Assembly: GCA_035538335.1 (NCBI GenBank)
Contig: DATLKN010000061.1
Coordinates: 1 to 64,000, forward strand
Length of the DNA stretch: 64,000 bases
Reading direction: 5' to 3'
Source: AP-15 sp035538335
GTDB lineage: Bacteria > Pseudomonadota > Alphaproteobacteria > ATCC43930 > CGMCC-115725
A program made the position numbers and the translations under genes. The notes under the pieces are model-generated. The model ran no database searches and was not told the DNA's origin. It saw nothing but the letters and a program-made list of their open reading frames with translations. Position 1 is the stretch's first letter; each line of letters opens with the position of its first letter. Below are positions 7,113 to 15,913 of the stretch, in pieces.

Positions 7113-8471
7113 TCAGCGGCTGGCGAATTTCTGGACGGGCGGCGGCACCACCGCGCAGGCGACCCGTAGCCGGTGCAACCCGGTGCAGGCGGCCGAGGCT
7201 TCCTTCGCCGTGAAATCAATGAGGCGCGCCCGGTAGAGGCGATCCTTGCCAGCCCGGCCCGGGCGCAGGATCAGCATCGGCTTGCCCTTCGCGAAGCGCT
7301 GCCGCGCGGCATCGAGCGCGACTTTCCGCGCCGCCCCCTCGGCGCGGAAGGCGCCGAGCTGGATGCTCCACCGGTGGACCCCGCGGGTGTCCGCGGCCCG
7401 GCGTTGCAGCGGCGCTGCTTCGGCCCGCGACACCGGCGACAGATTGGCCGCGAAGCGAGCCGCCGCCTTGGCGATCGGGCTCGGCTTCGACGCCGGCCGC
7501 GCTGGTTCGGCTGCCGCCGCGACGAGGGTGCGCAGGCGCGCCCGGTCGGCCGCCAGCGCCGGCGCGAGCCCGAGATCGGCGAAGCCGCCGTCGAGCATCG
7601 CCTGCATCTCGCGGTCGCGCGTGCTCGCGGTGCGGCCGCCGAGGACCACCCCGATCAGCCGATGTCCGCCGCGCAGCGCCGAGGTCGCGAGATTGAAGCC
7701 GGAGGCATGGATGTACCCCGTCTTGATGCCGTCGACCCCCGGGTAGCTGCTCAGCAGATGATCATGGCCGTGGATGGTGCGACCGCGGAAATCGAATTCT
7801 CGCGTCGAGAAATAGCGGAATTCGCGCGGAAAATGGTGGTAGAGGGCGAGCGCCAGCTGGGCCACGTCGCGCGCCGTCGTCAGGTTGACGCCCGGCTCCG
7901 GCAGCCCCGAGGCATTCTCGTAATGCGTCCGCGACATGCCGAGAAGCCGCGCCTCTTGGTTCATCTCGCGGCAGAAGGCGGGCTCGCTGCCGGCCAGGCC
8001 TTCGGCCAGCACGACCGCAGCATCATTGGCCGAACGCGTGACGATGCCGAGAATGAGGTTGCGCACGGTGACCGTGTCGCCGGCGCGCAAGCCGAGTTTG
8101 GTCGGCGGCCGACTCGCCGCATATTCGGAGATCGGCAACCGCTGCTCGAGCTTGAGCGTGCCGTTGTTGAGCGCGCGGAACGTCAGGTAGAGCGTCATCA
8201 TCTTGGCGAGCGAGGCCGGATAGGTGACCGCGTCCGCGTTCGTCTGACTGATGATCCGGCCGGTCTCCGCGTCGAGCAGCAGCGAGGCCTGCACTGGCCC
8301 GGGGGCCGCGACGGTATGGAAGTCGCGAACCGCATGCCCGCGGTGGCGCGCCGCGGCGGCCGGCCCAATCGCGAAAACTCCGACGGCGGCGAGAACGACG
8401 GCGAGCCAAGCGGCCGGCCCGCGCCGCCTCGGCCCGCGGGCCGCGCCCGCCTCCTCTAGTCGTGAACGCAT
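7113..8471 (-). CDS. D-alanyl-D-alanine carboxypeptidase with C-terminal SPOR domain
   Basis: A class C-type low-molecular-mass penicillin-binding protein (452 aa) that trims the terminal D-Ala of peptidoglycan pentapeptides. An N-terminal hydrophobic segment (AAWLAVVLAAVGVFAIGPAAA) exports or anchors it. The serine-protease-like motifs are visible: SLAK (SxxK, nucleophile), SAN (SxN) and KTG in IKTGYIHASG. After a linker, a SPOR domain (RWSIQLGAFRAEGAARKVAL to the C-terminus) should bind denuded glycan at the septum, so the enzyme probably acts at the division site. The ATG at 8471 has gggggg about 7 bp upstream; an ATG at 8510 lacks an RBS. Confidence 0.92.
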   Translation of the reverse strand: MRSRLEEAGAARGPRRRGPAAWLAVVLAAVGVFAIGPAAAARHRGHAVRDFHTVAAPGPVQASLLLDAETGRIISQTNADAVTYPASLAKMMTLYLTFRALNNGTLKLEQRLPISEYAASRPPTKLGLRAGDTVTVRNLILGIVTRSANDAAVVLAEGLAGSEPAFCREMNQEARLLGMSRTHYENASGLPEPGVNLTTARDVAQLALALYHHFPREFRYFSTREFDFRGRTIHGHDHLLSSYPGVDGIKTGYIHASGFNLATSALRGGHRLIGVVLGGRTASTRDREMQAMLDGGFADLGLAPALAADRARLRTLVAAAAEPARPASKPSPIAKAAARFAANLSPVSRAEAAPLQRRAADTRGVHRWSIQLGAFRAEGAARKVALDAARQRFAKGKPMLILRPGRAGKDRLYRARLIDFTAKEASAACTGLHRLRVACAVVPPPVQKFASR

Positions 8472-8698
8472 CACAGATCCCCCCACTTCCCCCGATCGAA
8501 TGCACGCCATCTAAGACGCCGAGCATGGATCTCTCGACAAGATTAGTGATTGCTTAACGCGGTTGTCTACGATTTCGGCCTCGACGGCGCCCGGAATCGG
8601 GATTTTTCCGTCATTTTCGCGCTATGCGCGCGCCGAAGTGCGGCAAAATCGCCGCTCCGCTATGCTCGACGCCTTGCAATGCTCCTTGGGGCGCCGCC

Positions 8699-8871
8699 AT
8701 GCTGAGCCTATTTTCACTTTTCGTTCTCTTGCTGATCGCCTTTGCCGTGCTGTTCGTCCTGCTCAGCGTCAAATCGGTGCCGCAGGATACGAATGGACGG
8801 CCCAGCGATTCGGCCGGCGCGCACGCGTCAGCGGCGCGCGCGGCGCCCTGCTCACCGTCAAGCCTCTTTGA
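8699..8871 (+). pseudogene. Frameshifted N-terminal remnant of an SPFH/band 7 protein
   Basis: The reading from ATG 8699 gives a membrane helix (LFVLLLIAFAVLFVLLSV) followed by KSVPQ, the usual start of SPFH/stomatin-like proteins. The expected continuation GYEWTAQRFGR is present immediately, but in the next frame: inserting one G after cag restores SVPQ-GYEWTAQRFGR. The restored frame then degenerates (VSGARGALLTVKPL) and stops at 8871. Full-length members are about 300 residues, so more than 80 percent of the gene is gone. It is a decayed fragment with one frameshift and a large 3' deletion. Confidence 0.72.
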
Positions 8872-8896
8872 CCGCTTCTTGTGCATCGCACAAAAT
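8868..8896 (+). promoter_or_regulatory. Phasin promoter with PhaR-like palindrome
   Basis: A perfect palindrome ttgtgc-atc-gcacaa at 8879-8893 overlaps a plausible promoter: ttgacc at 8868-8873, a 17-bp spacer and caaaat at 8891-8896. The core tgc-N3-gca matches the type of site bound by PhaR, the repressor that controls phasin genes in PHB-accumulating alphaproteobacteria. Its position over the -10 fits repression. That PhaR binds here is an inference from the motif and from the gene downstream. Confidence 0.6.
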
Positions 8897-8981
8897 TCTT
8901 GCATATAGCGGCGTATAGACCTACTTTGTAGCTTGTGCGCTGCAATAGATGTGGCGCCTTGCGAAAGAGGTCGACAGGAGC

Positions 8982-9446
8982 ATGGACTCGAAAGGGAAAC
9001 GCGGTCCCCGTCCGCCGTCGCCGCCGGCAGCGGCCGCACCGGCGCTTGCGTCCGAGGAAAAACTCGCCGTCGCGGCTGCGCCCGCCACGGCGGCAAAGGC
9101 GCGCGAGGACGAGGCCGCCGATTTCGCGCGCGAGGTCTACGAGGCCTTTGCGCAATCGCAGGAGGTGTTGACGCGCGGCTTCGAGGCGCTCGGTCTCGAA
9201 ATCGTCGGCCTGGCGCGTTCGGGCATCGACCGCGCCGCACGCACGGCGAGCGAGGTGCTGGCGGTCAAGACCCTGTCCGACGCCATCGAGGTCAACGCTG
9301 GCTTCGCCCGCGACAGCTTCGACACCCTGCTCGAAGGCTCGACGCGGCTGTCCGAGCTGGGGATCAAATTCGCCCGGGAAGCGACGCAGCCGTTCTTCGC
9401 GCAGTGGCAGAGGGACTGGGCAAAGGCGTTCGCCGCCGGCTTCTGA
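8982..9446 (+). CDS. Phasin family protein (polyhydroxyalkanoate granule-associated)
   Basis: A 154-aa protein with a disordered Pro/Ala-rich head followed by a helical phasin domain (about residues 45-150; EVYEAFAQSQEVLTRGFEAL, VLAVKTLSDAIEVNAGFARDSFD, and the ending REATQPFFAQWQRDWAKAF). Phasins coat polyhydroxybutyrate granules and control their size. The palindrome upstream supports a PHB link. The start is uncertain: ATG 8982 has aggag very close upstream, while ATG 8949 would add 11 residues without a clear RBS. No PHB synthesis genes are in the window. Confidence 0.85.
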   Translation: MDSKGKRGPRPPSPPAAAAPALASEEKLAVAAAPATAAKAREDEAADFAREVYEAFAQSQEVLTRGFEALGLEIVGLARSGIDRAARTASEVLAVKTLSDAIEVNAGFARDSFDTLLEGSTRLSELGIKFAREATQPFFAQWQRDWAKAFAAGF

Positions 9447-9456
9447 GGCGCCGAAA

Positions 9457-10833
9457 TCAGGCCTCCTGGATCGGGTATTTGGCGAAGATCGTCTCGACCC
9501 GCTTGAACGCCTTGTCGATCGCCTGCTGCGGCGTCATGCCGTGGTTCATCACGTCGAACATCGCGACGCTGAACACGTGTTCGGTGTTGACCTGCGCCCA
9601 CGCCGGATTGAAGGTTTCGTAGAGCGCGAGCGTCGGGTCGACCAAGCCTTGCCGGGCGTAGTTCGCGATGTGACTGTCCTTGGTGGCGAGCCAGAAGGGG
9701 TCGTTCTTGGCGACCGACGGCATGGTCGGCAGCCAGCGGCCGAGGCCGGCCTTCAGGTACTCGTTCTGCACCTTCGGCTGGATCATGTATTTCAGGAACT
9801 CCTTCGCGACGGCGACGTTCTTCGCGCCTTTCGGGACGACCGCGACGCTCTGCAGCAATTGGCTCGGGATCTTGTTGCCGGCGTTGTCGAGCGGCATGCC
9901 GAGCGTCAGAATGTCGTTGTATTCTTCCTTTTTGTGATAGAGCGCGACCTCGGTCGAGATGGTGCCGTCAAAATCCATGACGATCAGCTTCGCATGGAAG
10001 GCGTTGTTGTCGTCGGCGTCGTTCCAGTTAGTGACTGTCGGCGGCACGAGGCCTTGCTTGAACGGGGTCGTCAGCTTCTCGATCGCCTTCGCCGCCGCCT
10101 CGCGGACTTTCGGATCGTCCGTGTGCAGCTTGCCCTCCGGCGTGACGATGTTCTTGCCGCCATAGGCGATCAGGAATGCGGCAAAGGTGTTGACCGGATC
10201 GACCCCGTTCGCCGTCAGCTGATAGCCGTAGGAGTAAACGTTGCGCATGCCCTGCGCCCGCAGCTTCGTTTGCACCGGCGCGAAGAAGTCGAGGAATTTG
10301 TCCCAGGTTTTCGGCAGGTCGGAGATTTTGAAGCCGGCCTTCTCGACCAATGACGTCCAGATATGGATAGGCAGCGTTGTGACCGCCCGCGGCACTGCGT
10401 AATAGCTGCGTCTCTTTGTCGTGTTGTTGTAGGCATAGACGCTGCCGAGCACCGACGGCGCCAACAGCGATTTTTGTGTTTCGATGACGTCGCTGACGTC
10501 GACCAGATGGTCTCTCCAGGCGCTCAAAATGACGAAATAGAAATCGCCGGCATTGATCATGTCGGGCACGACACCGGCCTGGACGGCCGACACTTCCTTT
10601 TGCCGCATTGCGGCGAACGGCACGATGCTGTATTCGATCTTGTTGCCGCTCGCCTTTTCATAGTCGGCGACCATCTTGCGGTAGGCGGCGTCTTCCTCGG
10701 GCACGAAGCCCTGAACCCACCAGGCCGTCGCGGTCGTCGCCGCCGCGTTGGCGATATAGGGCCGCCCCACCGCGCCGGCCGCCGCAAACCCAGCGGACAC
10801 GGACAGCAACGAGCGCCTCGTCAGCTTTTCCAT
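9457..10833 (-). CDS. Sugar-type ABC transporter substrate-binding protein (paralogue 1)
   Basis: A family 1 extracellular solute-binding protein of 458 aa. The N-terminus MEKLTRRSLLSVSAGFAAAG is a twin-arginine (Tat) signal, so it is exported folded. The body contains FVPEEDAAYRKMVADYEKAS and the block VMDFDGTISTEVALYH shared with the two other binding proteins here. It lies downstream of the permease pair but is separated from it by a perfect 14-bp hairpin (10919-10950), so it is probably transcribed as its own unit. The ligand is unknown; neighbours suggest a carbohydrate or polyol. Confidence 0.88.
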   Translation of the reverse strand: MEKLTRRSLLSVSAGFAAAGAVGRPYIANAAATTATAWWVQGFVPEEDAAYRKMVADYEKASGNKIEYSIVPFAAMRQKEVSAVQAGVVPDMINAGDFYFVILSAWRDHLVDVSDVIETQKSLLAPSVLGSVYAYNNTTKRRSYYAVPRAVTTLPIHIWTSLVEKAGFKISDLPKTWDKFLDFFAPVQTKLRAQGMRNVYSYGYQLTANGVDPVNTFAAFLIAYGGKNIVTPEGKLHTDDPKVREAAAKAIEKLTTPFKQGLVPPTVTNWNDADDNNAFHAKLIVMDFDGTISTEVALYHKKEEYNDILTLGMPLDNAGNKIPSQLLQSVAVVPKGAKNVAVAKEFLKYMIQPKVQNEYLKAGLGRWLPTMPSVAKNDPFWLATKDSHIANYARQGLVDPTLALYETFNPAWAQVNTEHVFSVAMFDVMNHGMTPQQAIDKAFKRVETIFAKYPIQEA

Positions 10834-10918
10834 CTCATCCTCCCTCGTTCCTTGCGGAATTCGTGCGCCGGCTTTCCGGCTTTGAGGGAGAGTATGCGCC
10901 GGGCCGCAGACAGACGCA

Positions 10919-10950
10919 ATCGCCGCGCCGAGTGTCCTCGGCGCGGCGAT
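10919..10950 (-). terminator. Hairpin terminator after the permease operon
   Basis: A perfect 14-bp stem (10919-10932 with 10937-10950) with a tgtc loop lies 26 bp beyond the stop of the inner-membrane permease gene and 85 bp before the start of binding protein 1. There is no long T run, but stem strength and position argue for transcription termination or mRNA 3'-end protection. Confidence 0.65.
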
Positions 10951-10976
10951 CCGCGGCTTCCTTCAGCTTTGTCGAG

Positions 10977-11894
10977 CTAGCCTTTGACGCCGCCCATCGT
11001 CAGGCCGGCGGCCATGTAGCGGCGGAACGCGTAGTAGATCGCGACCGGCGGCAAGGCATAGATGACGGCCGTCGCCATCATGTAGTTCCACGGCGCCTCG
11101 TCGCTGTTGAGGAACTGCACCAGCGCGATCGGCACCGTCATGCTGCGCGTCGACGACAACAGCAGGAACTGGTAGAGGAATTCGTTCCAGGAGAGGAGCA
11201 GCGCAAACGTGCCGACCGCGACCAGCGCCGGCACCATCAGCGGCAGATAGATGCGGAAATAGATCTGCACCGGCGAGGCGCCGTCGATGCGCGCCGCTTC
11301 GTCGAGCTCGATTGGGATGCTGCGTCCGTACTGCTGGAAAATGAAGATCGCGTACGGGGTGGCGAAGGCGACGAGCGAGGCGATGACCGCCCACAGATTG
11401 TTCATCATGCCGTACTTCGCCATCAGACGGTAGAACGGGATCGCCAGGAACGAGGCCGGGATGACGTAGGTCAACAGCGCCGCGTTGGTGACGAGCCAGC
11501 CGTGCCGCACGCGCAGCCGCCCGACCGAAAAGCTCGCCAGCGAGCCGATCGCCAGCGTGATGAAGACGGTCATGCCGGCGAGGAAGATGCTGCGCCCGAA
11601 CTGCTCCCAGAAATATTTGAGATACCAATATTGCTGGCTCAGCACCATCCAGTAGCTCTCCGCCGAGGAATCTTTCGGCCAGAGGTTGCTGCTGAACACG
11701 TCGCTGTGCGAGGACAGCGAAACCATGATCATGTTGTAGATCGGCACGACCGACCAGATGACGATCACGATCCCGAGCAACGCCGCGAAGACCTTGGTGA
11801 CCGCCTGCCGCCGGCGCGCGGCGCGCACCGACCGCAGCACATCCGGGCTGACCGTTGCTGCCCTGGTTTTGGTTTCGACGGCAACCGCGCTCAT
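10977..11894 (-). CDS. ABC transporter permease, MalG/UgpE type
   Basis: An inner-membrane permease of 305 aa for a carbohydrate-type ABC importer. It has six predicted membrane segments (first: VFAALLGIVIVIWSVVPIYNM) and the EAA loop that docks on the ATPase: EAARIDGASPVQIYFRIYLPL region, residues about 200-220. The C-terminus ends with the conserved MGGVKG. It starts 3 bp after the upstream permease and pairs with it. No ATPase gene is present here, so a MalK/UgpC-type ATPase must be supplied from elsewhere. Confidence 0.93.
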   Translation of the reverse strand: MSAVAVETKTRAATVSPDVLRSVRAARRRQAVTKVFAALLGIVIVIWSVVPIYNMIMVSLSSHSDVFSSNLWPKDSSAESYWMVLSQQYWYLKYFWEQFGRSIFLAGMTVFITLAIGSLASFSVGRLRVRHGWLVTNAALLTYVIPASFLAIPFYRLMAKYGMMNNLWAVIASLVAFATPYAIFIFQQYGRSIPIELDEAARIDGASPVQIYFRIYLPLMVPALVAVGTFALLLSWNEFLYQFLLLSSTRSMTVPIALVQFLNSDEAPWNYMMATAVIYALPPVAIYYAFRRYMAAGLTMGGVKG

Positions 11895-11897
11895 GGC

Positions 11898-12812
11898 CTA
11901 TTGCTCCACCTGCATCGTGCGCAGCTTGCGCATCAGGAAAATGACGAGAGGGATCATCACCGGCAGCGCCGACATCACGCAGGCGACCCCGAGGTTGGGA
12001 TCGGACAAATCGAAGGCGTCGCGGATGCCGAGGTTCGCCAGCGTATAAGTCGTCAGCGCCGGCCCGCCGTTCGTGATGAAGAACGGCGTCGCGAAATCGC
12101 CGACCGTGAAGATCGTCGATAAGAGGGTGTTGACGAAATAGAGCGTGGCGAGCAGCGGGAAGGTGATGTGGACGAAGCGCCGCAAGCCCGTCGCTCCGTC
12201 GACCGCCGCCGCCTCGTAGAGTTCCGGCGCGATCGCCATCCGCCCGGCGATGAAGATCACGGTCCAGAACGGCATGAACTTCCAGATGTAGGAACCGATG
12301 ATCGCGAACAGCGCGAGCCAGTGCGAATCGAGCCAGAACGGACCGTTTATGCCGAAGAATTTCCACAAAATGTTGTTGAGCAGCCCCCACTGGCCGTCGA
12401 GCATCCAGTGGATCGAGATGAAGGTGGGCAGCGCCGGCACGGCCCACGGCAGCACGAAAATGAGGAGCAGCGCCTTTGTCGTCCAGCCGGGCCTGACGAA
12501 GAAGCCGGACAAGAGGAAGGCGAGGAACATCTTAACGTTGACGCCGACCGCCAGGTACACGAGCGTATTGACGATCGTGTTGATATAGACCGGGTCGTCC
12601 CACAACTCCTTGTAGAGGGCCGGATCGTGGCCCATCCACAGCCCGTAGGCTATCGGATAGGCCACGAACAGGATGAACACCGTGATGTAGGGAATGACGA
12701 AGGCAAGCGCCCAGAGATACTCCGAGCCCTTCAGGTGGCCGCGCAGCGAGCGCCACAAATTGCTCCACGCGCTAGCCGGGCGACGGAGTTCGACGAGGGT
12801 CGCAGTTGCCAT
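11898..12812 (-). CDS. ABC transporter permease, MalF/UgpA type
   Basis: A 304-aa permease forming a heterodimer with the MalG-type subunit encoded 3 bp downstream. Hydrophobic segments include LWALAFVIPYITVFILFVAY near the N-terminus. The EAA motif is EAAAVDGATGLRRFVHITFP. It starts 15 bp after the stop of binding protein 2, so the transcription unit is binding protein 2, MalF-type, MalG-type. The substrate is not evident. Confidence 0.93.
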   Translation of the reverse strand: MATATLVELRRPASAWSNLWRSLRGHLKGSEYLWALAFVIPYITVFILFVAYPIAYGLWMGHDPALYKELWDDPVYINTIVNTLVYLAVGVNVKMFLAFLLSGFFVRPGWTTKALLLIFVLPWAVPALPTFISIHWMLDGQWGLLNNILWKFFGINGPFWLDSHWLALFAIIGSYIWKFMPFWTVIFIAGRMAIAPELYEAAAVDGATGLRRFVHITFPLLATLYFVNTLLSTIFTVGDFATPFFITNGGPALTTYTLANLGIRDAFDLSDPNLGVACVMSALPVMIPLVIFLMRKLRTMQVEQ

Positions 12813-12827
12813 GGGATTCCCTCTTCT

Positions 12828-14204
12828 CTAGGCTTGTGCGATCGGATAGGCCGCCAAAATTTGCTCGACCCGCTTGAACGCCGCGTCGACGGCCTCCGCG
12901 GGCTTCGCCCCGTTCTTCATGGCACTAACGACGGCCCCCATCATGTCGTTTTCGGCGTCCGACCGCGCCATGCCGGGATTGTAGGCCGAGTAGACCGGGA
13001 TCGTCGGGCCGAGTGCCGTTTGCGTCGTGTAGGCCTTGCGGTGCGGATCCTGCTTGAGCCAGAACGGATCGCTCTTGACCATCGCCGGCATCGGGATCAC
13101 CCAGCGGCCGAGCCCTGCCTTCAGATAGGTGTTCAACTCCTTCGGCTGGACCGCGTATTTGAGGAATTCCTTCGCCACCATCGGGTTCTTCGCGCCCTTC
13201 GGCACCACGACGCCGAAGGAGAAGACCTGCGCCGGCAGCGGCTTCCCTTCGTCGCTCAGCGGCAGCCCCAGCGTCAGGATGTCGTTGTATTCTTCCTTGT
13301 TGTGGTAGAGCGCGACCTCGGTCGAGATCGTGCCGTCGAAATCCATCGCCATCAGCTTGGCGTGGAAGGCGTTGTTGTCGTCGGCATCGTTCCAGTTGAC
13401 GACGACCGGCGGCACATAGCCGTTTATGTAATAGCTCGACAGCGTTGCGGTCGCCTTGATTGCCGCCTCGCGCACCTTCGGGTCCTTGGTGTGGAGCTGC
13501 CCGTCGGGGGTGATGAACCTCTCGCCGCCATAGGCGATCATCCAGGCGTTGAAGGTGTTGACCGGGTCGACGCCGGTCCGCGTCAGCTGCGCGCCGAAAC
13601 CGAATACGTTGCGCATCCCCTTCTTGCGCAGACCATCCTGCACCGGCTTGAAGAAATCGTGAAACGCGGTCCACCGCTTCGGGATATCGGCGACCTTGTG
13701 GCCCGACTTCTCGACCAGCGATTTCCAGACATGGAACGGAACCGCGGCCGATTTCCACGGCACCTGGTAGTAGGCGCGCTTCTTGGTGCTCTTGTTGTAG
13801 GCCCAACTGCACTCGTGCGCGTTCTTGCTAAAATGCGCCTTTTGCGACTCATAAACCTCGCTCACATCCTCGAGCTTGTCGCCCCACGAGTTCAGATAGA
13901 GAAACGAGAAATCGGCGGTTTCCATGCAATCCGGCACGACGCCGCTCGCCACCGCCGACACCGCCTTCTGGCGCATCGGGGCGAACGGGATGATGCTGTA
14001 GTCGATTTTGTTGCCGCTCGCCTTCTCGTAATCGGCGACCAGCTGCTTGTAGGCGGCGTCTTCCTCGGGGACAAATCCCTGCACGACCCACATGGTCGCG
14101 GTCTTGGCGGCGGCGTTGGCGATATAGGGACGCGCTAAACTGCCCGCCGCCACCAGCCCGAGAGAGCTGCTAAGCACCGATCGTCTCGTCAGAATGCCCA
14201 TCAC
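12828..14204 (-). CDS. Sugar-type ABC transporter substrate-binding protein (paralogue 2)
   Basis: A 458-aa extracellular solute-binding protein, first gene of the operon with the two permeases and so the likely cognate receptor. The Tat-type signal is ILTRRSVLSSSLGLVAAG. It shares long blocks with the two flanking paralogues (VADYEKASGNKI, NWNDADDNNAFHAKL, MDFDGTISTEVALYHNKEEY), showing they arose by duplication. It differs in the binding half (e.g. ECSWAYNKSTKKRAYYQVP), which suggests altered ligand choice. The RBS aaggaggagac precedes the ATG, and a strong promoter lies 63-90 bp upstream. Confidence 0.92.
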   Translation of the reverse strand: MMGILTRRSVLSSSLGLVAAGSLARPYIANAAAKTATMWVVQGFVPEEDAAYKQLVADYEKASGNKIDYSIIPFAPMRQKAVSAVASGVVPDCMETADFSFLYLNSWGDKLEDVSEVYESQKAHFSKNAHECSWAYNKSTKKRAYYQVPWKSAAVPFHVWKSLVEKSGHKVADIPKRWTAFHDFFKPVQDGLRKKGMRNVFGFGAQLTRTGVDPVNTFNAWMIAYGGERFITPDGQLHTKDPKVREAAIKATATLSSYYINGYVPPVVVNWNDADDNNAFHAKLMAMDFDGTISTEVALYHNKEEYNDILTLGLPLSDEGKPLPAQVFSFGVVVPKGAKNPMVAKEFLKYAVQPKELNTYLKAGLGRWVIPMPAMVKSDPFWLKQDPHRKAYTTQTALGPTIPVYSAYNPGMARSDAENDMMGAVVSAMKNGAKPAEAVDAAFKRVEQILAAYPIAQA

Positions 14205-14266
14205 GTCTCCTCCTTGTCCGGACCGCTGACCCTCCCGGGCGCGATTCGTTGGTTGTCGGCGGCTAC

Positions 14267-14295
14267 TATATAGCTCGCCATTTCGGCGGCCTCAA
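14267..14295 (-). promoter_or_regulatory. Sigma-70 promoter for the binding-protein-2/permease operon
   Basis: On the minus strand: ttgagg (14295-14290), a spacer of exactly 17 bp, and tatata (14272-14267). It is in an AT-rich patch about 60 bp upstream of the ATG at 14204 and downstream of the terminator of binding protein 3. This supports independent transcription of the operon. Confidence 0.65.
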
Positions 14296-14383
14296 CCGCT
14301 TATATCGAGTGTTGCACCCCGCACCGGCGATCAACTCGCCGTGATGCGCCCGCGTTCCGCGGCCATCGGCCGCGGCCGGCAAA

Positions 14384-14412
14384 GGAAGGGCGGCGGGTGC
14401 CGCCGCCCTTCC
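14384..14412 (-). terminator. Strong hairpin terminator after binding protein 3
   Basis: A perfect 13-bp stem (14384-14396 with 14400-14412) with a 3-base loop, 9 bp beyond the stop of binding protein 3. In the minus direction it is followed by tttgcc. It separates binding protein 3 from the operon downstream. Confidence 0.8.
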
Positions 14413-14421
14413 GTCCGATCC

Positions 14422-15786
14422 TCAGGCCGCTGCGACCGGATATTTCGCGAAGATCGCGTCGAGCCGCTTGAAGGCCTTGTCCACCGCCGCCTCGGCCTTC
14501 ATCCCGTGGACCACGACGTCGAGCATCGCGAGCGGCAGCGTGTGCTCGCTGCGCGCCTGCGCGAAGCCGGGATTGTAGACATCGAAGGTCGGCACCGTCG
14601 GCCCCAACACCACCTCGGCGACCGCCTTGCGGTGCGGATCGCTCGTCCAGAACGGGTCGCTCTTGACGAGCGAGGGCATCGGGTTGAGCCAGCGGCCGAG
14701 CCCCGCCTTCAGATACTCGTTGAGGTTCTTCGGCTCGATCGCGTATTTGACGAATTCCTTCGCCACCGCGACGTTCTTCGCGCCCTTCGGGATGAAGGCG
14801 CCGTTCATCCCGACCTCGGCCGGGACCTTGTTGCCGGCGTTGTCGAGCGGCAGGCCGTGCGTCACGATGTCGTTGTATTCTTCCTTGTTGTGGTAGAGCG
14901 CGACCTCGGTCGAGATCGTGCCGTCGAAATCCATGACGATCAGCTTCGCGTGGAAGGCGTTGTTGTCGTCGGCGTCGTTCCAGTTGGTGACGACCGGCGG
15001 CACGAGGCCCTTCTTGAACGGCGTCGTCAGCTTCTCGACCGCCTTGATCGTCGCTTCCTTGACCTGCGGATCGCTGGTGTGGAGCTTGCCGTCCGGGGTG
15101 ACGAGACCCTTGCCGCCATAGGCGATGATATAGCCTTCCAGCGTGTTGTTCGGGTCGTCGCCGTTGGCCGTGATCTGGTAGCCGTAGGAGTAGATGTTGC
15201 GCATCGTCTTGCGCAGCTTCGCCTGCAGCGGCTCGAAATAGTCGAGGAAGGCGTCCCATTTGTTCGGCAGGTCGGCGACCTTGCCGCCGCCCTTCTCGAC
15301 GAGCGAGCTCCAGATGTGGAAGGGGACCACGGCCGCCTTCATCGGCGCGAAGTAATAGCTGCGCTTTTTCGTCGCATTATTGTAGATATACGCGGCGGCG
15401 TTCGCGGTTTCGCTGAAATTAGCCTTCTGTGGCTCGACGACGTCCGTGATGTCGAGCAGCTTATCCTGCCAGGCATTCAGAGAAGGGAAAGTAATGAACT
15501 GAGATTCCATCACCTCGGGAACTACGCCGGTGGCGATTGCCGCCACTTCCTTTTGCCGTAGCGCGGCGAACGGAATGATGCTGTAATCGATCTTGTTGCC
15601 GCTCGCCTTCTCGTAGCCCGCGACGAGCGCGCGGAAGGAGGCGTCCTCCTCCGGGACGAACCCTTGCGCCCACCATACGCTGGCGGTCTTCGCGGCGGCG
15701 TTCGCGATATAGGGGTGCGCCAGCGTCCCGGCTGCGACTAGCCCCATCGACCCGCGAAGCACCGATCGCCTCGTTATTTTGCTCAC
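14422..15786 (-). CDS. Sugar-type ABC transporter substrate-binding protein (paralogue 3)
   Basis: A 454-aa extracellular solute-binding protein paralogous to the two downstream. It starts at GTG 15786 with ggagga 6 bp upstream, giving the Tat signal VSKITRRSVLRGSMGLVAAG. Shared blocks include FVPEEDASFRALVAGYEKAS and VMDFDGTISTEVALYHNKEEY. It has its own promoter (15839-15867) and terminator (14384-14412), so it is a monocistronic receptor that presumably delivers ligand to the permease pair encoded nearby. Confidence 0.9.
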   Translation of the reverse strand: MSKITRRSVLRGSMGLVAAGTLAHPYIANAAAKTASVWWAQGFVPEEDASFRALVAGYEKASGNKIDYSIIPFAALRQKEVAAIATGVVPEVMESQFITFPSLNAWQDKLLDITDVVEPQKANFSETANAAAYIYNNATKKRSYYFAPMKAAVVPFHIWSSLVEKGGGKVADLPNKWDAFLDYFEPLQAKLRKTMRNIYSYGYQITANGDDPNNTLEGYIIAYGGKGLVTPDGKLHTSDPQVKEATIKAVEKLTTPFKKGLVPPVVTNWNDADDNNAFHAKLIVMDFDGTISTEVALYHNKEEYNDIVTHGLPLDNAGNKVPAEVGMNGAFIPKGAKNVAVAKEFVKYAIEPKNLNEYLKAGLGRWLNPMPSLVKSDPFWTSDPHRKAVAEVVLGPTVPTFDVYNPGFAQARSEHTLPLAMLDVVVHGMKAEAAVDKAFKRLDAIFAKYPVAAA

Positions 15787-15838
15787 GTCCGTTCCTCCTC
15801 GATAACCGGCCCCGCGCGATCCCTCCGCGGCTTGGCTG

Positions 15839-15867
15839 TTTATCGCGGGCTGCCCGCCACAGGTCAA
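15839..15867 (-). promoter_or_regulatory. Promoter of binding protein 3
   Basis: On the minus strand, ttgacc (15867-15862), a 17-bp spacer and gataaa (15844-15839) form a good sigma-70-like promoter about 55 bp upstream of the GTG start at 15786. No operator palindrome was clear nearby. Confidence 0.55.
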
Positions 15868-15913
15868 TCGCCTACGCGCAAGGCACAGTTGCGCGCGCGG
15901 CGCACCTCGCCCT

